DNA from: Sphingomonas sp.
GTDB lineage: Bacteria; Pseudomonadota; Alphaproteobacteria; Sphingomonadales; Sphingomonadaceae
Direction of reading: 5' to 3'
Length of the DNA: 64,000 nt
Assembly (NCBI RefSeq): GCF_003248515.1
Contig: NZ_QFOB01000002.1
Coordinates: 186,001-250,000 of the forward strand
Of this stretch, positions 55,837-64,000 are shown one piece after another. Position 1 is the stretch's first letter; each line of letters opens with the position of its first letter. The notes beneath the pieces were generated by a model. That model was given only the letters and a program-made list of their open reading frames with translations, did not search any database and had not been told where the DNA came from. The position numbers were made by a program, and so were the translations under genes.

Positions 55837-58800
55837 TCAATAATTCTTCTTGTAGCGCAGGCTCACGTTCGATCCGCCGAACGAGCCGGTCTGGCTCAGC
55901 AGGCTCAGCGCCCGCGAGAGCGAGATTTCCAGCTGCGTGGCGGTGAAGCCGCGCGCGTCGGTCACGATCTCAACATAGATGTTGTTGCTGATATATTTGC
56001 CCGCCGCCAGCGCGGTGCCGCGCCCGGCGGCCTCGTCCGCGCCCAGCACGCGCAGGCGATCCACGCCCGCCGCCGAACGCAGCTTGCCCAGCGGATTGAG
56101 CCCGCCGCCGGATCCGCGCAGCGAATTGAGCGCCGCCGCCAGCTGGATCGCCTGCGTCGGCGAAAGCGAGGTGACGGAGGAGCCGAACAGAAGGCGCGAA
56201 AGCACCTCGTCCTGCGGCAATGTGGGCGTCGAGGTGAAGGCGATGCGGGGCGCCTGCGCATTGCCGCTGATCGTGATCGTCGCCGTCACGCTGTCCACGG
56301 TGGTCGTCGCCTCGATATCCAGCTCGGGATTCAGCATCCCGCCCTGGAAGGTGACGATGCCGTGATCGATGTCGAAGCGGCGGCCGGCGAAGCTGTAGGT
56401 GCCGCGCACCACTTCCAGCTTGCCCACGATATTGGGCGCGTTGGAGGTGCCGGTGATGCGCATGTTGGTGCGCCATTCGGCCTCCAGCCCCATGCCGCCC
56501 ACGAAAATCTGGTTGTCGGCGCGGATGCGGATGTCCAGCTTCCAGTTGCTCGGCAGCGTCGCGGCGTCGTTCGCTGCGGCGGGTGGCGCCCCCTTGCGGC
56601 GGATACCCGTCAGCTCCGGCACGGCGGCCGCGCCCTGGCGCACGATCTGGTAACGCGCCTCGGGGATGTTGATGTCGCCCTGGATCAGGCCGCCGGCCGC
56701 CTTGCTGTTCGTGATCCGGATCGTGCCCGATGCGATGGCGTCCAGATCGTCGCCTTCGGCCAGATGGGCGCGATCCAGCTTGGCGGTCACGTCGATCGGG
56801 AAGCCGCTCGCCGCATCCAGCCCGATCCGGCCGCTGGCGGAAACGCTGCCTTGCCCGGCCTTGGCGGTCAGGCGATTGAGCAGCAGTTCGGATTGGGTGA
56901 AGCGGCCGTCGATCGCCATGGCCGAAAGCACCGTTCCGAACGCCTCATTCTCATAGCGCAGCGCATTGGCGCGAATGAGGCCGGTCACGGTCGGCTGGTC
57001 CAGCCGGCCGCCGAGATCCGCGCCGATCGCGATATTGCCGGAAATCTCCTGCTTGGCGATGCCGGTGAGCGTCCACAATATCTCGGCCGGGCCATTATAG
57101 CGTATGCCGCCGGAAAGCGGTGCTGCGAACAGCCTTTCGCTCAGGCTCGCCCCTTCGCCCAGCGGGGCGAGGCGCGCCTGCACCCGGCCGACCACCGCGC
57201 CGCCGCGCCGGATCAGCGCGCGCGCATCGCCGCCCGTCTCGTTCAGCGTGCCCAGCAGGGCGATATCCACCGGCTGGGATACGACCAGCGATGCTGTGCG
57301 CGTGAAGCGGGCGATGTCGATCCGTGCGCGCAGGTCGGGCACGGTGCCCTTGGCGGCATAATCGATCGTCCCGCTCGCCTTGCCGCCCAGGCCAAGCCCC
57401 GGAACGAAGGCGTTGATGATCGAAAGGTCCAGCGCACGCAGCCTGGCCTGCAGGGCGCTATGCTCGCCATAGCTTCCGGCAATATCCACCTGCCCCTGCG
57501 GCAGTACGAAAGTGGCGGGGGCGAGCGTCCAGCCGACGGCCGCCTTTGTGATGACGGCGGGGCGGACGAGGCTGACGGCGACGCCGTTCAGCGTGCCGCG
57601 CAGATTGGCGACGATGCGTTCGGGCGAAAGCGCGGCCTGCGCGGCGATGTCGAAGGGGGCTCCGGCCTGTCCGCCCTTTGCGATCAGCGCGATCTTCCCC
57701 TGTCCGCCGCGATAATCGATCCTGCCCTGTGCCCGCGCCACCTGAAGCTGGCCACTGCGAATGTCGGCGAAGGCGAAATTGCCGGTCACGGTCGGCGCGT
57801 CCGCCGTCATCAGCAGGGATGCGTGGATCGTGCCGCTGCCGATCGTGATCGGCGTGGTGCCGGGCACGCGTGCGGCATTGGCGCGCAGGTCGAAATCGGC
57901 GCGCTGCACGGATCCGGCCGCCGCGAGGCGCACGGATCCGTTGAGGCCCGCGCCCGTCATCGTCAGCGTGCCCGCGAACGGGCCGGCGGGCGTCTGCGCG
58001 ACATGGCCGGCGAAGCGTATGTCGGCGAACACGGCGGAGATGATGTCGAAGCTCATCGGGCCGGCGCCCATGTTGATCATCACGTCGCCCGAAAAGGGGC
58101 CGTAATCCGATTGGCCGCCGGCGCGCACGCGATAGCCGCGCCCCGTGCCCGTGAGCGTCGCTTCCAGATCGGTGATGTTCGCGCCCAGGCCGGGGCGTGG
58201 CGCGCGCAGGCGCGCGACGGGCTTCGCCACCGTACCGGAAACCGCCACCGTCACCGGGCCATAGGCCTGCGACTGGGCCGCGCCTGTGAAGCCGATGCGC
58301 CCGTCCGGCCGATAGAAGCCGTCGCCGCGCGTGATCCGCAGTCGGGGGGCGGCCATTCGCAGGTTCCGCAGGGTTGCGCCGCCCGCCAGATCATAGCCGA
58401 TATCGGCGGTGATGATCGCATTGCCGCCAAGCTGATCGCGCAGGCTGGCATTGGTCAGTTGCCGCGTCGCGATCCGCACCTTGCCCTTCACGGCAAAGCC
58501 GCCGCCGATGCCGGGCACCAGCTCCGCATCGGTCACCAGATTGATGCGGCCGATGCCGTCGATGGTGTAATCGTTGATCCGGCCCTTGAGCGCGCCGGTG
58601 TAGGTGCCTTTCGCCAGATCGGCGAGGATGATCGCGGTCGCATCGATGCGATCGGAACGGACGCGCAGATTGTCGCTCGCCACCTTGCCGTCCTGATAGG
58701 CGATGTCGCCGTCCAGCTTCAGGTTGGTCAGAAGGCCGCCCGCCGCCGCGTTGAGCCCGGTCACGGCGCGCGCGGTGGCGTGGATGGGCACGAGGATGCG

Positions 58801-59988
58801 TTCCGTGCTGATCGTCGCCTTGCCCTCGGCGGCGAGGCCCTGCACCATCGTCGTGTCGAAGCCGATCGCCTGCGCGGTGATCCGGTAATCGATCGTCGGC
58901 GTGGCGAAGGCGCCGTCCAGCGTGGCGGAAAGGCGCAGATCGCGCGCGGCGACGTTGGGGGCGATCGCACCCGGCTTCAGCAGGGTGGCGTTGATACGGA
59001 AATCGCCGAGCCGGCTCTCTCCCAGATCGATCAGCCCCGCCGCGTCGAGCGCCAGCGCGTCGGATCGCGCGGCAAGCTTCGTGTCGATCCGGCGCTTGGC
59101 GATCGCGGTGGTCAGGTCCAGCCGGATCGCCGGATCGGTCAGCCGCGCGGCGGGGCCGGTCAGGATCAGGCCGGGGCGGATCGCGCCTGTCGTGTGGAAA
59201 GTGCCGTTGCGCCCGTTCACGTCCAGCGCGGCGAGGGGCTGGCCGTCCAGCGCGCCGGTCAGCCGCCCCTTCCAGTCGGCCCAGTCACCGCTGCCGTCCG
59301 CCTTCAGCATCAGTGGCTTGCCGAGCTTCGCATAGCTGTCGAGCAGGCCGCCCCGGGGCGCATCCAGTCGTGCATCGAGCGCGAAGCGATTGGCGTCCGG
59401 CCGCGCATCCAGCATCAGGTGCAGCCTGTCGCCGCCCGCAATGCCGGCGGCGCGCAGGGCGGCCGCATCGACATTCAGCTGCGCGCGCCCGTCCGCAATC
59501 TCGGCCGAGCCGGCGATGCGCACGACATGGCGCTGGCCCGTCACGGGCGGCTGGATGATGAGGCGGCCGATGCGCAGCTTCCTCAGCGACAGATCGATAT
59601 CGGGCAGCAGCGGCGCGTCCAGGTCGGACGGCACCTCCTTCAGCACGGGATTGCGCGCGACGATCATCAGCGGCGTATCGAATTCGCGCACGTCGATCCT
59701 GGAATGGGCATAGGCGAAGGGGCGCCAGTCCACGGTCAGCTCCGGCACGGTGATGAAGGCGCCCTTCGTGTCGCGCACCTCCACCCCGCGCAGCACCATC
59801 CGCCCGTAGATCGATCCGGTGATCCGGGCGATGCGGAAGTTCAGGCCGGATGCCGTGCTGAATCCGGCCAGCTGGTTGGCGATCAGCCTCTTGCCGGGCG
59901 CCGTATCCAGCACCAGCAGGAGCAGGCCCACCAGCGCGACGAGGCCGGCCATGCCGATGCCCGTCCATTTCAGGATCTTGCGGGCCAT
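55837..59988 (-). CDS. tamB: translocation and assembly module inner-membrane protein TamB
   Basis: TamB spans the periplasm from the inner membrane and works with TamA in assembling outer-membrane proteins and moving phospholipids. The 1383-residue protein has an N-terminal anchor (GMAGLVALVGLLLLVLDTAPG), an AsmA-like start (FRIARITGSIYGRMVLRGVE), a very long beta-rich body of repeated strands, and a C-terminal DUF490 domain with LKTPIDAIFVGG-like IFVGGMGLEAEWRTNMRITG and LPQDEVLSRLLFG. Its first base overlaps the tamA stop (TGATG), so it is coupled to tamA. Confidence 0.95.
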   Translation of the reverse strand: MARKILKWTGIGMAGLVALVGLLLLVLDTAPGKRLIANQLAGFSTASGLNFRIARITGSIYGRMVLRGVEVRDTKGAFITVPELTVDWRPFAYAHSRIDVREFDTPLMIVARNPVLKEVPSDLDAPLLPDIDLSLRKLRIGRLIIQPPVTGQRHVVRIAGSAEIADGRAQLNVDAAALRAAGIAGGDRLHLMLDARPDANRFALDARLDAPRGGLLDSYAKLGKPLMLKADGSGDWADWKGRLTGALDGQPLAALDVNGRNGTFHTTGAIRPGLILTGPAARLTDPAIRLDLTTAIAKRRIDTKLAARSDALALDAAGLIDLGESRLGDFRINATLLKPGAIAPNVAARDLRLSATLDGAFATPTIDYRITAQAIGFDTTMVQGLAAEGKATISTERILVPIHATARAVTGLNAAAGGLLTNLKLDGDIAYQDGKVASDNLRVRSDRIDATAIILADLAKGTYTGALKGRINDYTIDGIGRINLVTDAELVPGIGGGFAVKGKVRIATRQLTNASLRDQLGGNAIITADIGYDLAGGATLRNLRMAAPRLRITRGDGFYRPDGRIGFTGAAQSQAYGPVTVAVSGTVAKPVARLRAPRPGLGANITDLEATLTGTGRGYRVRAGGQSDYGPFSGDVMINMGAGPMSFDIISAVFADIRFAGHVAQTPAGPFAGTLTMTGAGLNGSVRLAAAGSVQRADFDLRANAARVPGTTPITIGSGTIHASLLMTADAPTVTGNFAFADIRSGQLQVARAQGRIDYRGGQGKIALIAKGGQAGAPFDIAAQAALSPERIVANLRGTLNGVAVSLVRPAVITKAAVGWTLAPATFVLPQGQVDIAGSYGEHSALQARLRALDLSIINAFVPGLGLGGKASGTIDYAAKGTVPDLRARIDIARFTRTASLVVSQPVDIALLGTLNETGGDARALIRRGGAVVGRVQARLAPLGEGASLSERLFAAPLSGGIRYNGPAEILWTLTGIAKQEISGNIAIGADLGGRLDQPTVTGLIRANALRYENEAFGTVLSAMAIDGRFTQSELLLNRLTAKAGQGSVSASGRIGLDAASGFPIDVTAKLDRAHLAEGDDLDAIASGTIRITNSKAAGGLIQGDINIPEARYQIVRQGAAAVPELTGIRRKGAPPAAANDAATLPSNWKLDIRIRADNQIFVGGMGLEAEWRTNMRITGTSNAPNIVGKLEVVRGTYSFAGRRFDIDHGIVTFQGGMLNPELDIEATTTVDSVTATITISGNAQAPRIAFTSTPTLPQDEVLSRLLFGSSVTSLSPTQAIQLAAALNSLRGSGGGLNPLGKLRSAAGVDRLRVLGADEAAGRGTALAAGKYISNNIYVEIVTDARGFTATQLEISLSRALSLLSQTGSFGGSNVSLRYKKNY

Positions 59989-62090
59989 CAGAAGGCCTGC
60001 CCGATAGAGATATAGACGCCGATCTTCGATTCACCCGGCTTGCGCCCCAGCGGCGTCGCCACGTCGATGCGGAACGGGCCGAAATTGGTATAGTAACGCG
60101 CGCCTATGCCCACGCCGTAGCGCATGCCGCTGATGGATGGCGTGCTCTTCTCGCCCACGCGGCCGCCGTCGAAGAAAGGCACGATCCCGTAATTGCCGAA
60201 GCGATAGCGTGCCTCGACGGCGAATTCGGTGAGCGATCGGCCGCCGATCGGATCGTTGTTGCCGTCCTTGGGGCCGAGCTGCTGATAGCCGAAGCCGCGC
60301 ACCGATCCGCCGCCGCCCGAATAGAGCCTGCGCGAAGGCGCGATATCGTTGCGGCTGGCACCCACGATCGATCCCACGCGCACGCGGCCCGCCAGCACCA
60401 GGCTGTCCGTGATCTGCCTGTAGCTGCTCGTTTCCACCAGCATGCGTGCATATTGATCGAAGCCGCCGCCCTTGCGCTTCTGCGCCTCGGGGCTGAGCTT
60501 GGTGTTGATGCGCAGGCCGCGCGTCGGATCCAGCAGGCTGTCCGACGTGTCATAGCCCAGCTGCAGCGGCAAGGCGGCGATGAAATAGGTGTCCTTGGGG
60601 CGCGTCGCGCGGGTGGGGTCGAACGGCGTTTCGCGCGTCACGGTCAGTTCGCTGCCGATCGAATAGGTCCATCTCTTCTGCCAGATCGGGGTCGACTGGC
60701 GCGAGATGCTGGCGGCGAGGCTCACCGTATCCGCATTATAGGCATCGAAGCGCTGGCGGCTGACGGTGGTGCCCGCCTCGAACGTGCGGTCGCGCTTGCC
60801 CGCATTGGATCGGCGGAAGGTGGTCGCCACGGACTGGAGCTGGGTGCCTGCCGTGGCATCCACGATCAGCGCGCCCTCCGGCGGGAAGAAGTTGCGGTGG
60901 GTCCAGCCACCGGTAAGCTTGATGCCCTCGCCCGTGCCATAGCCGCCGGAGGCGGAAAGCGTCCGCGCCGGGCCGCGCGCCTGCCGCACCAGCAGGTCCA
61001 CCGTCTCGGTGCCATCCGGCTGGATCTCCCCGGTCGCCACCGGCTCCACCGATGCGGTGGAGAGCAGCCCCGTGCCGATCAGCGCCTGGCGCATGTCGTC
61101 TACGCGCCGGGCATCGTAGATCTGCCCGGCCTTGAAACGCGGGAAAACGGCGAGATGCCTGAGCGAAAAGACAGGGTCGCCCTCGGTGCGCAGATTGCCG
61201 TAGCGTGCCTTGCGGCCGGCTTCGAGCGGCAGCGTATAGTCGCCCGTCGCCGTGGCACCGTCGATCAGGATGTCGCGCTGGCCGACCTTTACGAAGGGGT
61301 AGCCCTGTTCCGGCAGGCGCAGCGCCACGCGCGCCTCCGCTTCCTGGATCCGGGCGGCGGCAATCGCCTCGCCCGCCTTCAGGCGCAGCGCCTCGATCGC
61401 GAACCCTGTGGGTTCGGGCGGGGAGCCGGTCACGGCGATAGCCCCCAGCTTGTAGAGCGTGCCGGGCGTCGCCGTGATCGTCACGGGAATGGATGCGGCG
61501 GGATCGGCCGATGGCGGGATCGTCGCGATTGCCTTGCCGTCGAGATAGCCTTCGGCGCGCATCAATTGTCCGGCGAGAGCGACATCTTCTTCGCTGCGCG
61601 CGTTGATCTGGGTGGCGTTGGCCGCCTTCTTGCCATCATGGAGCAGGGCCGAAAGCTCGCGGAAGCGATCCTCCAGCCCCAGCGGCTTCAGACCCTCCAC
61701 ACGCACGGTATAAGGAATCTGGCGCGATTGTTCGCCGGCTTCCGCCCCGATCGTCGGCGCCGGCTCGGAATCGAATGTCGCGAGCGGCGGGAGAGGCTGC
61801 TCCAGTTCCGGCGCGGCTGACGGCGCCTCGGCCGCGGTTTCCGCAGGTGGCGTGCCCGTCTCCTCGATCGGCGGCAGGGCCTTGTCGCACTCGGCATCGT
61901 CCAGCGCCGGCGTCGGCGGCGCGGCGGGCTCCGCTGGCTGCGCGCTGGAACTGCCGCTGGCAGACATTTGGGGCTGCTGATGGGGCTGCTGGGCGTGGAG
62001 CGAAGCCGCGCAGAAGCTGCCTGCAAGCAACAAGGCCCGCAGTCCGCGCCTGCGGCATCGCCGCCCTTCTATCGCCCCTTTGATCGCCAT
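59988..62090 (-). CDS. tamA: BamA/TamA family outer-membrane protein TamA
   Basis: A 700-residue Omp85 protein that pairs with TamB. It has a signal peptide (LRALLLAGSFCAASLHAQ) and an unusually long Ala/Pro/Glu-rich spacer (about residues 35-115). POTRA-like repeats follow (YTVRVEGLKPLGLEDRFREL, YKLGAIAVTGSPPEPTGFAI, LRTEGDPVFSLRHLAVFPRF), then a C-terminal barrel with the conserved VRGFGYQQLGP and IRIDVATPLGRKP segments, ending in Phe. tamA precedes tamB in a two-gene operon. Confidence 0.94.
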   Translation of the reverse strand: MAIKGAIEGRRCRRRGLRALLLAGSFCAASLHAQQPHQQPQMSASGSSSAQPAEPAAPPTPALDDAECDKALPPIEETGTPPAETAAEAPSAAPELEQPLPPLATFDSEPAPTIGAEAGEQSRQIPYTVRVEGLKPLGLEDRFRELSALLHDGKKAANATQINARSEEDVALAGQLMRAEGYLDGKAIATIPPSADPAASIPVTITATPGTLYKLGAIAVTGSPPEPTGFAIEALRLKAGEAIAAARIQEAEARVALRLPEQGYPFVKVGQRDILIDGATATGDYTLPLEAGRKARYGNLRTEGDPVFSLRHLAVFPRFKAGQIYDARRVDDMRQALIGTGLLSTASVEPVATGEIQPDGTETVDLLVRQARGPARTLSASGGYGTGEGIKLTGGWTHRNFFPPEGALIVDATAGTQLQSVATTFRRSNAGKRDRTFEAGTTVSRQRFDAYNADTVSLAASISRQSTPIWQKRWTYSIGSELTVTRETPFDPTRATRPKDTYFIAALPLQLGYDTSDSLLDPTRGLRINTKLSPEAQKRKGGGFDQYARMLVETSSYRQITDSLVLAGRVRVGSIVGASRNDIAPSRRLYSGGGGSVRGFGYQQLGPKDGNNDPIGGRSLTEFAVEARYRFGNYGIVPFFDGGRVGEKSTPSISGMRYGVGIGARYYTNFGPFRIDVATPLGRKPGESKIGVYISIGQAF

Positions 62091-62238
62091 CCCTTACCCA
62101 CAAGAACCGTGTTGCGACGATCCGGTTCCTGCGGATCGGTGCGTGCATCGTAAATCCGTTTCAAAATGCGCGTGGGATCGGGCCTCCCGGCGATCCGGTG
62201 CAGCGCCGCGCCGGATCATCGCGTTTCCGAACCTGCCC

Positions 62239-63006
62239 TCAGCGCAGCGCCGAATAGATGCCATAGGCGCTCGTGGCGATCAGCACGGTGCCGACCAGGA
62301 TCATCAGGGGTTTTGTCGGCACGCGCTTCGCGATCACCGCGCCGAAAGGGGCGGCGGCCAGCCCCCCGATCAGCAGCCCCACCGTCGCATGCGTGAAGGC
62401 GGAGAGGCCGAGTGCCGCGATGAACGTCGCCGAGACGGTGATGGTGAGGAAGAATTCCGATGTGTTCACCGTGCCAATCACGCGGCGCGGGCTGCCGCCC
62501 TGCACCAGCAGGTTGCTCGTCACGACGGGGCCGTAGCCGCCACCGCCCGCCGCATCGAGAAAGCCGCCGATCAGACCGAGCGGCTCGATGATCCTCGGCG
62601 TGCGCTCGCGCGGCGGATACAGCAGGCCGCGCCAGATCAGGTAACAGCCGATGCAGAGAAGGTAGGCGAGGATCACCGGCCGCGCCGTCGCGGCGCTCAC
62701 CGAACTCAGCACATAGGCGCCCAGCGCGCCGCCGATCATGGCGGGGATCACCAGCCGCAGGAACATCCGCCAATCGACATTGCGGTGGGCGATATGGCTG
62801 ATGCCGGAGGCGGCGGTGGTGAACGTCTCCACCACATGCACGCTGGCGGATGCGGCCGCCGGCGGCAGGCCCAGGCTGATGAGCAATGTGCTGGATATCA
62901 CGCCGAAGGCCATGCCCAGCGCGCCATCCACAAGCTGGGCGGCGAAGCCTACGGCGATGAAGGGCAGGACCAGGGAAATATCGAAGAAGGAAAGAAGTTG
63001 CTGCAC
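62239..63006 (-). CDS. TauE/SafE family sulfite/anion exporter
   Basis: A 255-residue inner-membrane protein with seven to eight helices and the TauE signature GFAAQLVDGALGMAFGV plus GGFLDAAGGGGYGPV in the second repeat. Members export sulfite, sulfoacetate or other organic anions. I chose the GTG at 63006 with AAGGGCGGG upstream, because the longer ATG-initiated form adds a charged, non-membrane N-terminus. No sulfur gene is nearby. It is followed, after about 150 bases, by tamA on the same strand. Confidence 0.88.
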   Translation of the reverse strand: MQQLLSFFDISLVLPFIAVGFAAQLVDGALGMAFGVISSTLLISLGLPPAAASASVHVVETFTTAASGISHIAHRNVDWRMFLRLVIPAMIGGALGAYVLSSVSAATARPVILAYLLCIGCYLIWRGLLYPPRERTPRIIEPLGLIGGFLDAAGGGGYGPVVTSNLLVQGGSPRRVIGTVNTSEFFLTITVSATFIAALGLSAFTHATVGLLIGGLAAAPFGAVIAKRVPTKPLMILVGTVLIATSAYGIYSALR

Positions 63007-63152
63007 CGCCCGCCCTTGTAGATGCCCCGTTTCCGATCGTCCAACGCGTGTGGCGCGTCGGGGATGCGATGCCGGTGAATGCCTCCATTGCGCGGAATAT
63101 GCGCGGGATTCCCCGTCGAAAGCCGGTATGGCTATAGCCGCCGCCATGTCCC

Positions 63153-63623
63153 TCAGCGTGCGATGGGATGCCGCTTCAGCCGGACGAGCGCCTCGTCCAG
63201 CGCGGAAAGAAAGCGCGAGCGATCCGCCTTGGAAAAAGGCGCGGGTCCGCCCAGTTGCTCGCCCCCCGCGCGCAGATCCGCCATGATCGCGCGCACGGCG
63301 ATCGCGCTGCCGATCGAGGCGCTGGTGAACGGCTTGCCGGTCGGCGCGATCACGGTCGCGCCGGCCTTGATGCCGCGATCGGCGAGCAGGATGTCGCTCG
63401 TCACCACGATCGTCGCCGGGCCGGCCTCTGCCGCGATCCAGTCGTCGGCGGCGTCGAATCCGTCGCTCACCACCACGCGACGGATCAGCGGATGGGGCGG
63501 GATCCGCAAATGACTGTTGCTCACGATCGTCACCGGCGCCGCATGGCGGAAGGCGGTCTTGTAGATTTCTTCCTTAACCGGGCAGGCATCGGCATCGACG
63601 AGGATGGAAACGGGTGGGTTCAT
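63153..63623 (-). CDS. YaiI/YqxD family (UPF0178) protein
   Basis: A 156-residue cytosolic protein with ILVDADACPVKEEIYKTA, IVSNSHLRIPPHPLIRRVVV, ATIVVTSDILLADRGIKAGA and AVRAIMADLRAGGEQLGGPA, the PIN-like fold of UPF0178. The acidic residues suggest a metal-dependent nuclease-like site, but activity has not been shown in general. The start has no strong ribosome site other than GGCGAT. It is alone in its unit. Confidence 0.93.
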   Translation of the reverse strand: MNPPVSILVDADACPVKEEIYKTAFRHAAPVTIVSNSHLRIPPHPLIRRVVVSDGFDAADDWIAAEAGPATIVVTSDILLADRGIKAGATVIAPTGKPFTSASIGSAIAVRAIMADLRAGGEQLGGPAPFSKADRSRFLSALDEALVRLKRHPIAR

Positions 63624-63843
63624 CGCCTGTCCCTACGCGATTCCACCCGGGCGGAGGAGTGGGGAGGGCGGCGGCGCGCCCGATCCGGCTCGGCGGAAAA
63701 ATTCGAGCGGCCGTATAAGATGATTGCGGGCCGTCATGCTATGGCGTTATCCATGATTTCGTTCTCGCAGTGACGGATTCAGATCTCTCTCCGATCGGTC
63801 GAGAGGTCGGGAAACGAACTGACAGACCCCGGGGGAGCGAAGT

Positions 63844-64000
63844 ATGGCGACCTATGATTTCGCATCGTTGGCATCGTCGGCGGGAACGCCCATCGCATTT
63901 GATCCTGCAACCGATATTCTTTCCTTCAGCTCGGCATATGCGCCCGCGAACCTGAGGATCGAGCAAGTCGGTGGCGATGTCATCATCCGCAATGGCTATG
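63844..64000 (+). CDS. start of a secreted repeat protein, 3' partial
   Basis: An ATG at 63844 with GGGGGAGCGAAGT upstream opens a frame that runs off the window end. The first residues MATYDFASLASSAGTPIAFDP and later LSFSSAYAPANLRIEQVGGD, VIIRNGY resemble the N-termini of RTX/hemolysin-type calcium-binding or large surface proteins secreted by type I systems, with no N-terminal signal peptide. Too little is visible to fix the family. Divergent from the YaiI gene by 220 bases. Confidence 0.5.
   Translation, partial: MATYDFASLASSAGTPIAFDPATDILSFSSAYAPANLRIEQVGGDVIIRNGY

Noticed and set aside
56362..60015. A 1217-codon open frame antisense to tamB
   Set aside because: It is His/Arg/Asp/Gln-rich with no domain and mirrors the GC-rich codon pattern of tamB, which has clear family motifs.
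1..64000. CRISPR arrays, insertion sequences, prophage genes and rRNA
   Set aside because: No regularly spaced repeats, transposase or integrase motifs, phage structural genes or rRNA sequence were seen anywhere in the window.

Overview
The window is high-GC DNA, with hand-counted lines mostly around 65-68% G+C, from an alphaproteobacterium that is almost certainly a member of the Sphingomonadales (Sphingomonas/Sphingobium/Novosphingobium type). Support comes from a SciP-type CtrA inhibitor, DUF2093 and DUF2155 proteins, an arsR-aqpS-arsC operon as in alphaproteobacteria, a large TonB-dependent receptor, a PEP-CTERM sorting signal, and a complete protocatechuate 4,5-cleavage (lig) gene set like that of lignin-degrading sphingomonads. 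No insertion sequence, integrase, CRISPR array, rRNA or replication origin was seen.

Layout. 0-3 kb: the end of a DUF2155 gene overlapping aat convergently, a small Cys-rich gene, asd and tRNA-Trp. 3-7.3 kb: an S9 peptidase with a lower-GC core lies between tRNA-Trp and secE-nusG-rplK-rplA, which end in a strong terminator. 7.3-15.6 kb: mixed genes (TonB-like protein, SMP-30-like protein, ohr/ohrR with operator palindromes, PHA depolymerase, GST, NCS1 transporter, and a membrane protein split over two frames). 15.7-17 kb: rplJL with leader and terminator, separated from rplKA by about 8.6 kb and not followed by rpoBC. 17-18.5 kb: arsenic operon. 18.5-24.6 kb: DUF5990, an HHH protein, purD and xseA head to head with interlocking start codons, a DUF2093/M23 lipoprotein pair, and a repeat-P4H oxygenase. 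24.6-29.3 kb: TonB receptor, GlsB-type stress protein and sciP. 29.4-34.1 kb: mnmA, a glycosyltransferase, and glnB-glnA behind a sigma54-like promoter. 34.2-36 kb: a small accessory patch (very AT-rich membrane protein, GNAT, wrecked PEP-CTERM gene). 36-42.1 kb: a class-A beta-lactamase-fold protein, M28 peptidase, PAS protein, Rrf2 regulator, sppA and tRNA-Gly. 42.2-54.2 kb: the aromatic catabolic island. 54.2-64 kb: an orphan BY-kinase-like protein, tamB-tamA, TauE, YaiI and the start of another gene.

The catabolic island is the functional centre. LigA/LigB cleave protocatechuate and LigC oxidises the semialdehyde to 2-pyrone-4,6-dicarboxylate. LigI opens the lactone, LigU tautomerises oxalomesaconate, LigJ hydrates it and LigK cleaves the product to pyruvate and oxaloacetate. 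A VanA-like Rieske oxygenase sits inside the ligJ-ligAB operon, without its reductase, and would supply protocatechuate from vanillate. An unusual LysR-type protein with two tandem winged-helix domains lies between the two divergent arms. Just downstream of ligC is what looks like an internally deleted pobA, which suggests that a 4-hydroxybenzoate entry route was lost.

Coordinates and translations were read by eye, and family names rest on motif recognition rather than database searches. The most useful items to follow up are the tandem-HTH regulator, the DUF1932-type dehydrogenase in the lig operon, the AT-rich membrane gene, the pobA and PEP-CTERM remnants, and the beta-lactamase-fold protein that appears to lack the deacylation glutamate.
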